Assembly (NCBI GenBank): GCA_963678675.1
Contig: OY783195.1
Coordinates: 29,834,006-29,898,005 of the forward strand
DNA: 64,000 nucleotides
Reading direction: 5' to 3'
From: Xiphydria camelus
Lineage: Eukaryota > Arthropoda > Insecta > Hymenoptera > Xiphydriidae
Shown: positions 58,165 to 64,000 of the stretch, piece by piece
How positions within the stretch are numbered: position 1 is the stretch's first letter
How the letters are laid out: the number at the start of each line of letters is the position of its first letter
Position numbers and translations under genes: made by a program
The notes under the pieces: model-generated
What the model was told of the DNA's origin: nothing
Seen by the model: only the letters and a program-made list of their open reading frames with translations
The model's database searches: none

Positions 58165-58613
58165 ACTGAGAAAAAAATTGGAAAAATTTGGTCAATTTGA
58201 CCAAAATCTTGGAGACGATGACCAAACTGTTTGGTTTGATTGACCACTTTTTGGTTGAAATAAGTGAGCTGAGAAAAAATGTTGCTCGATCGAAATAAAC
58301 GTATTTTTGAATAGTCCTAAGAGCATGTTTATTCGATTCGAATGAAAATCGATTGGACGAGTATAATTATCATTGACTTTTTTAATTGAATATTATTTGG
58401 ATCAAGTCGGTATTTATTCGAATCGAATAAATGTGCTCTTATAGGACTATCCAAAAAACACGTTTATTTCAAACGAGCACATATTTTTCTCAGCGTAAAC
58501 ATTTGGTTAGAATTACTAAATATTTCGTTCAACCGATCGGTATTATAGTTAGAATAACTAAACGCATTGAAATAAATGCGTTTTGTCGTTTTAACCTAAT
58601 TATTTGTCTTGGC
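58165..58613. mobile_element. Family 1 MITE carrying a nested foldback
   Basis: The left part ACTGAGAAAAAAATTGG, GACCAAACTGTTTGG and the right part TTTGGTTAGAATTACTAAAT, CTAATTATTTGTCTTGG are family 1. It is interrupted at 58,268-58,495. Confidence 0.65.
58268..58495. mobile_element. Foldback MITE with about 85-bp arms, nested
   Basis: The left arm begins GCTGAGAAAAAATGTTGCTC and the right arm ends GAGCACATATTTTTCTCAGC. Pairing continues through AATAAACGTATTTTTGAATA / CAAAAAACACGTTTATT and TTTATTCGATTCGAATGAAA / TTATTCGAATCGAATAAA. No coding capacity. Confidence 0.75.
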
Positions 58614-59375
58614 GTATCGTTGTGCATATTTTCTCATACGTCAAGAAGCACGCGCAACAATACCGAAATTTGCCGTTAGAATCTTAACGAATCGCAGAAT
58701 CGGCCCACCGAGAAGATCATTTTACGAGCAGACTTATCGCCGCCACTGACCGGTACGGCCGACGAGAAAGTATTCCCGGGCGAATGGACGTACAAAAACA
58801 CTATCATTAGGAAAATTCTAAAAAAAATCGGTGCCCCGACGATTATTGCCGCTTTGCAAGAGCTCAAAATGCGGCACGCGCACGTATTTCGAACGCAAAC
58901 TTTCTCCGATTCGGATACCGATTCCCAAATCTCGGTGTCGCCTTAAACGATCGATTCCCCGCGATCGCAGTCTACTTTCGCGGTTATAGATTCGATAGCT
59001 CGATTATATCCAGAGCCGATCGGGGCGACGGAGAAGGCGCGGTCGCGCCAGGCCTCCAGGGGAAAGTAGAACGGAGCGCGGCGCGACGGCCTGCTGGTGA
59101 AAACGAGGAAGTTAAGTGAAAACTACCTATACTCCGTTGAAACCTCGTAATTATAGTACCTGCGGTACGCGGGGGCTTGCCAAATCGGCCCGGGAATCCG
59201 TTCTGTCCCACTTCGGGCCTTCCTATTGGCACGGGTCTGAGGATGATTTTCTGCGAACCGGGTGTAACCGACTGGGCGAAGCCGCGGCGCGCGGTAAACG
59301 GTCGCGTTTGATCGATCGAATCATCGGAACAGTCCCCGCGTGAATTCAACGAAAGCTGCGTAACTCCCTATATCA
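58614..59375. other. Gene-free spacer, CpG-rich
   Basis: CpG-rich, with open frames but no recognised domain. Nothing further supported. Confidence 0.4.
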
Positions 59376-59592
59376 CGTGAGACTAAACTGACTCTCGCCA
59401 GGAGAGAAACTCGAATCACTATTATCTCATTATCTGTGAGCTTTTGGCTGATATTTGTAACATATAATACTTTTATTGAAGATTACGTTTCTATCTGTAA
59501 CGAAGCCTTATATCGATGCAGGCCAAAAGTTCATAAATAATAGATAGTAGCGATTGAAATTTCTTTCTCGACGAGCAAGTTCAGATACGGTA
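59376..59592. mobile_element. MITE-like element, family 3
   Basis: CACTATTATCTCATTATCTG and GAGCTTTTGGCTG at the left are answered by GGCCAAAAGTTC and AATAGATAGTAGCGATTG at the right. Outer blocks TAAACTGACTCTCGCC and ACGAGCAAGTTCAG correspond to the nested copy at 52,129. Confidence 0.65.
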
Positions 59593-60998
59593 AATCAGTC
59601 TTTCCGAGGCATTGTCCAAGCCGATTCGCACTAAATCCGAAATCAGTTCGATCCATTTCCGGGATCAAAATGCGTCTATCGCCACCACTACTAGGATACG
59701 ATCACAGTCCATTACACACCGGAGAAAGTAAGAAAAGATTTCATCTCGACCCCCGATCGGTATTCGCCGGTTCCATTGTATAACGGACTTATGCAATCGA
59801 CAGAAAGGCAACTATCCGTGACGCGCTGACAAAGAAAACATTGTTAATATAATTACAACAGACTCGCTCCAGTTTTCACTCCGCTCCGGATTATCGCTGC
59901 ATTCGAAGCATATCGACCGTCTATTGTCGAATTCGATTTAGAATCGCATCCCCCCTCGAATTCCGACCCGCCGCAGAAACCCGGTCACCGCGAATGCATT
60001 ATTAATGCAATCTCTGAATAAGAAATTATAATCACGAGTCTTCGATCTCTCGCCGCCGCGCTCCGTCGACCGCCGCGCGGCTCCGTAACCTTTTAGCTTT
60101 CCTTCCCGGTAGACTTTCTTCAAAGGCCTCACTGCCGCCGGCGCGGATTGCACGCCCCACGTGTCCATTACAGATTGCCCGGATACATTAAGTTAACGCC
60201 GCCGTCGCTCGCTTCCGAGAGCGCGCGCTCGCGATAACCGCGCGAGCGCGGTCTCTCGCCCCGCGCGGCGATGATGAAAAGAAACTATAAACTCCCCGGG
60301 ATCGAGTGCGCTTACGCGCGCGAAGCAAGGTGGCAGAGGCGCGCGTTGTGCCGAGGCTACCGCGCACGCGCGCGCGCGCGGACGACAGCTGCGGACTCTG
60401 CGAGAGGCGCAGGTGTCCGAAAATCTCGAATGACAACCTCGCCAGCTGACACGCCGCGCGGCGTCGGGTGGAACGCTTGCGCAATCTATCTCGGGGTGGG
60501 TGCATGTGCATCGCGCGCGCGCTCTTGGAAGAGAGCGAGAATGAGTACAGGGAGATCGCGGCGCGAGCTCATTGCGCGATAGCCGTTTCGCGCGCTGCGC
60601 CTAGGTAATGCGAATTGCGTTGGAATTATTAAGGTCAGATTCGTATCGATGTGGGACGCGGCAGAAGCTGAGATTAGAAGGAAAACCGACCTACATCGAG
60701 CGAGCGTAAACGCATTGGCGTATAGGCTGTGCTGTATATAGGTATGCGCTGTTAAACATTTCTGTTTTGAATTCACAAATGCAAAAGTGTGGTAAAACTG
60801 CTAACAATTCGATGCGAAAACACAAATTTCATAAGGAATGTATAGGAAAATCATGATGAATGTTGTAGAGTCGCAATAAGATATCGTAAAATCACAATAT
60901 TTATCGTCAACTCTCCCAATTGTTTCGCGAATTTCACTATTAGTTCTATAAATTTAATTCACAAATGTGCTGAAAGATTTTTAACAACTTCTAACGGA
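59593..60998. other. Gene-free spacer with CpG-rich part
   Basis: CpG-rich at 59,930-60,600, AT-rich at 60,770-60,990. An alternating CG run lies at about 60,362-60,379. No gene recognised. Confidence 0.4.
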
Positions 60999-61256
60999 GT
61001 AGAGGGAAAAAGAATCAGTTGAATCTCTACTGTAAATTACTTGCGGGGGGTCCGAAGTAATTATTTATTTAGATCAATTTCATCTTTTTTCATATTAATC
61101 AGATATTCCTCCCTTGCAATCACATTTCACATGGTTGTAAGGAAGAGATATCAAATTGACGTATTGAAAAATTTCATTGAAATATATAATAAGTAAATAA
61201 ATATTTGCGTCCCCGTAAGTAATTTTAATAGAGCAAACTAATTTTTTTTCTCCATG
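60999..61256. mobile_element. MITE-like element, family 2
   Basis: Contains GGGAAAAAGAATCAGTTGAA, ATTACTTGCGGGGGG, AAGTAATTATTTATTTAGAT at the left, and TTGCGTCCCCGTAAGTAATT and AACTAATTTTTTTTCTCCAT at the right. The centre TTGCAATCACATTTCACATG matches the copy at 51,988. Confidence 0.65.
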
Positions 61257-62049
61257 TACGCGTATTACGCGCGCTCACACACGCGTGACAATGCGTTAAA
61301 CTCGCCGGCTTCCTCTGTCACGCGCTGTACAGTATGCGCGAGCCCTACGCGATTCGAAAGTGCGTGCGGGGTTCGCCTCGTTTCGCATATAGAGCCACGC
61401 GTCCAACGTGCGAGAGGGGCAAAAAGAGAGAATCGCGTACCGCGCCGGGGTCGCGCCATCCGATTTCCGCAGTATATATATACATGCCCGAATTTCGTCG
61501 AGCACACGCGTCGCGCGACTTCGGAAAGTCGCGCACGGCCGAGACGAATTCGCGTGGGCGCGATTCGCGAATTAATCGAGCGCGGGCCGAACCGGTGCAG
61601 CTCGCGCGCTCGCTCGCTGAACTGAACTCGTGAACCAGGCTGAGGTCGAGTTTGCGCGCGCGGAGCGGTCTAAATATTTATGTGCCTAGGCTGAGATGAA
61701 TGGAACGAACGATGCGTGAATGGGTGCCTCCACCTCCCCACCCTTGGGGGGTGTGACGCGGAGCGCGCTCCTGTCGGAGTTTCTTTTCCGCTAGACCGCG
61801 TGCGAGAACCAGGACGGACGAGGCTTTCAACTCATTAGTGCTCGGTGTCATCTTCGGCTGCCAAACAATTTTAGATTACAGCTATTTATTTAATCGTTTC
61901 GGCAATGATTACAGGACTTGGTTTTAGAGAAGCTGTACTCTTTCTTTTAATAAAATTAAGCATTCGGAGAAATTGATTAAACGATGCGAAAATCTTTAAT
62001 CTAATGTTTCAAATAAGAAATTGCCTAGTTGCCAGGTTCGCAATGAAAT
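61257..62049. other. Gene-free spacer, CpG-rich then AT-rich
   Basis: CpG-dense to about 61,820 with palindromic GTGCGCGACTT/AAGTCGCGCAC-like pairs near 61,515-61,535. No domain seen. Confidence 0.4.
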
Positions 62050-62440
62050 TCAAGCAGTTTTAAAGGACTTTCCAAGACTTTCTCAGGATTTTCAAGGATT
62101 TAAAGTGATTAATGTTAAGCTATATATACGAGAGATACGTTGATTCGCGAGCGAATAAAATGATCCATACGATGAAACAACAAGAATATGCATCGAGTGA
62201 ACAAACGCAATGTTCCTATTCGCTAATAATTGATCGCTGACCACTACTCCATGCACCCAATCTACATTAGATTTCACTTTTTATTTAAATTCCGTGATTT
62301 CGTAAAACGAAAGATGAATAAAATTTTCAAGAATCTATAAAAAAAATTCAAATACATTTCCAGGACTTTCTAAGGATAAGCAAAATTCAGGCACTCTCTC
62401 TCTCTCCAAGGATTTCAATACAAGGACCACTAGACACCCT
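62050..62440. repeat. Decayed interspersed repeat ending in CACCCTG
   Basis: Repeated phrases AAGGACTTTCCAAGAC, TTTTCAAGGATTTAAAG, TTTCCAGGACTTTCTAAGG and CCAAGGATTTCAATA, ending GACCACTAGACACCCTG. The style matches the short remnant at 38,812-38,879. Probably old transposon sequence. Confidence 0.45.
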
Positions 62441-64000
62441 GAAATATAATGTACTTTGTCGCAAAGATGCAAATACAGTAATTGCTCGAGAATCGCGGAA
62501 AGTGCAGAGCGCGCCTATTTGAATCGTTATCGACGACACGCGTGCAATTTCATGAACCGTTGCATTCCATCGCATAAATTCTTTCGATCAGACTATCGCC
62601 CACATATTTACCGCAGGTGCACTTGACGACGAGGAAGTGGCGGTGGATCGCTTTCCTTTCGCGGCTTATCTCGCTCTCAATTTCTTCCTCCCCTCTTTTC
62701 CTTATTTATATATTCGAATCAACGATACGGATAATCGGCTTTAGGTCGGATTGGCTCGTTCGAACTCTGCTCTTGTTTTTCGATGGTCTCCCCTCCGGGC
62801 CGATCTTCCCCTCTCCCGCTCAAACTCTCCTCTGAATTATTCGCCGCTCCCTGCTTTTTATTTACGCTCTCGTTTCCCCAGCATCTCTCCTCCGCATCGG
62901 TTTATCTTAACGGAAGATTTTTGCGTCGCGCACGATTCGCCGCGTAAACTTCCACGTTGTACACAGCTAACAACCGAATCTAAATTTACTAGGTTTGGAA
63001 CTTCGAAGCTTACAAATACCAGTTTGAGCTTAAACTTGGCAAAAGCGGACAAATCGGTTACTTGTAGGGGTCTGAATTGAAATCAAATCCTCCGAAGATC
63101 AGGCACAAGCTAATATTTGTAAACTTTGAAGGTCCAAACTTAGTATTGAAATTTCGACTCGAATATAATTCATGCCTCCTCCTCGAGAAGCACAAATTTA
63201 GACATCCCGATTAAAACGGATACGACTGACTCAAAATAAGCTCACACGTACGGGTCGACGTCAACCGTTCTTTTGTAATATCACTTCCACTCGTATCACG
63301 CGATTCGTCACGCACATTTCACTCGTTCGATTAACCCAACTCGCCTCTCGACGCCGCGACGCGCTAGTTATTTACAGCAGCATCGATCCACATTTATCGC
63401 GCCTCGAATTTACAGAAACGACATCGTAAAGCGTCGATTTTACAACATCCCACTTCACTTCGACCGCCTCCGCTCAACGCGCGCGGCACCTTGCACCACG
63501 AGCGTGGATGCGCGCGTAAAAGAGCAATTCGTTCCGCAGCCGATGCGTTCGAATGCACTCGTGCGCGCGCGCGCGAGCGGACATCGTGTTGCACGGATTT
63601 TACCGGCGGAATGAGTATACGCTCCGGCGCCACCCCTTTCCCCTCGCCACGCCGCAATCGCGCGTCGGTCCGAGTTTCGCAGGAAAGTTAATAGAAGCGG
63701 CGCGCGCGCGCGCGCGCGCGGAGTCAAGGCTAAAGCCCGTTCGAGCGAGTGTGATAAGACAAAGGCTAGGAGCTCTTCAAGGGCGCCACGCGAGCCGGGC
63801 TCACGGGCGTGCACGCGAATCCGCCGCGAGACCGATTCGCCGACGCTGAGGTCGTACTCGGAGACGTCCGTCTCCGCGCGCTCGCGTCGTCATCCGAGCG
63901 AGGATGCGACGGGCGCGACGCGATATGTACGCGCCGCACGTGACGCGCGCTTCGCGTGTGCCGCGTGCAAACGATTCGTTCGCGAATCGCGTTTACGTGG
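62441..64000. other. Gene-free spacer, CpG-rich to the right
   Basis: Pyrimidine-rich at 62,640-62,890 and strongly CpG-rich from 63,440 to the end, with an alternating CG run at about 63,700-63,720. Open frames occur on both strands without domains. A promoter of a gene beyond the right edge is possible. Confidence 0.4.

Overview
The window looks like nuclear DNA of an insect, most likely a hymenopteran such as an ant. The coding parts are split by GT-AG introns, the best-preserved protein (roadkill/SPOP) is of arthropod type, spacers alternate AT-rich stretches with CpG-rich ones, and short non-autonomous inverted-repeat elements are abundant. The order is inferred, not proven. All gene models were built by hand from splice signals, reading-frame phase and family conservation.

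Layout. 1-20.5 kb: no gene recognised; CpG-rich and AT-rich spacer with many MITE-like elements, including a three-level nest at 6.2-6.8 kb, and a diverged tandem repeat at 8.7-9.3 kb. 20.5-30.6 kb: a compact block with four alpha-carbonic anhydrase genes on the minus strand (called CA-D, CA-C, CA-B and CA-A from left to right), a MYCBP-associated protein gene on the plus strand between CA-D and CA-C, and HYPK on the plus strand directly upstream of CA-A. CA-D and CA-C keep the three zinc-binding histidines; CA-B and CA-A have lost all three and are predicted acatalytic. 31.6-33.5 kb: a five-exon plus-strand gene for a small single-pass membrane protein with a dense cysteine cluster and a PPxY tail. 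33.8-38.6 kb: a composite of broken gene copies. A minus-strand EFA6/PSD-like Arf guanine-exchange-factor pseudogene with introns lies head to head with a plus-strand intronless CWC22 copy, which runs directly into a histone H3 fragment (residues 5-83). 42.8-54.2 kb: the roadkill/SPOP cullin-3 adaptor gene on the minus strand, seven coding exons with a 9.3 kb first intron. 54.3-64 kb: CpG-rich sequence upstream of rdx and further MITE-rich spacer with no recognisable gene.

How the parts fit. The carbonic anhydrases share exon boundaries and so arose by local duplication; two kept the enzyme core and two became carbonic-anhydrase-related proteins. Two short divergent intergenic segments (CA-D/MYCBPAP and CA-A/HYPK) probably act as bidirectional promoters. 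The most unusual features are the composite EFA6/CWC22/H3 locus, the pseudo-enzyme pair, the cysteine-rich PPxY membrane protein, and two copies of one MITE family that each carry a different insertion at nearly the same internal site.
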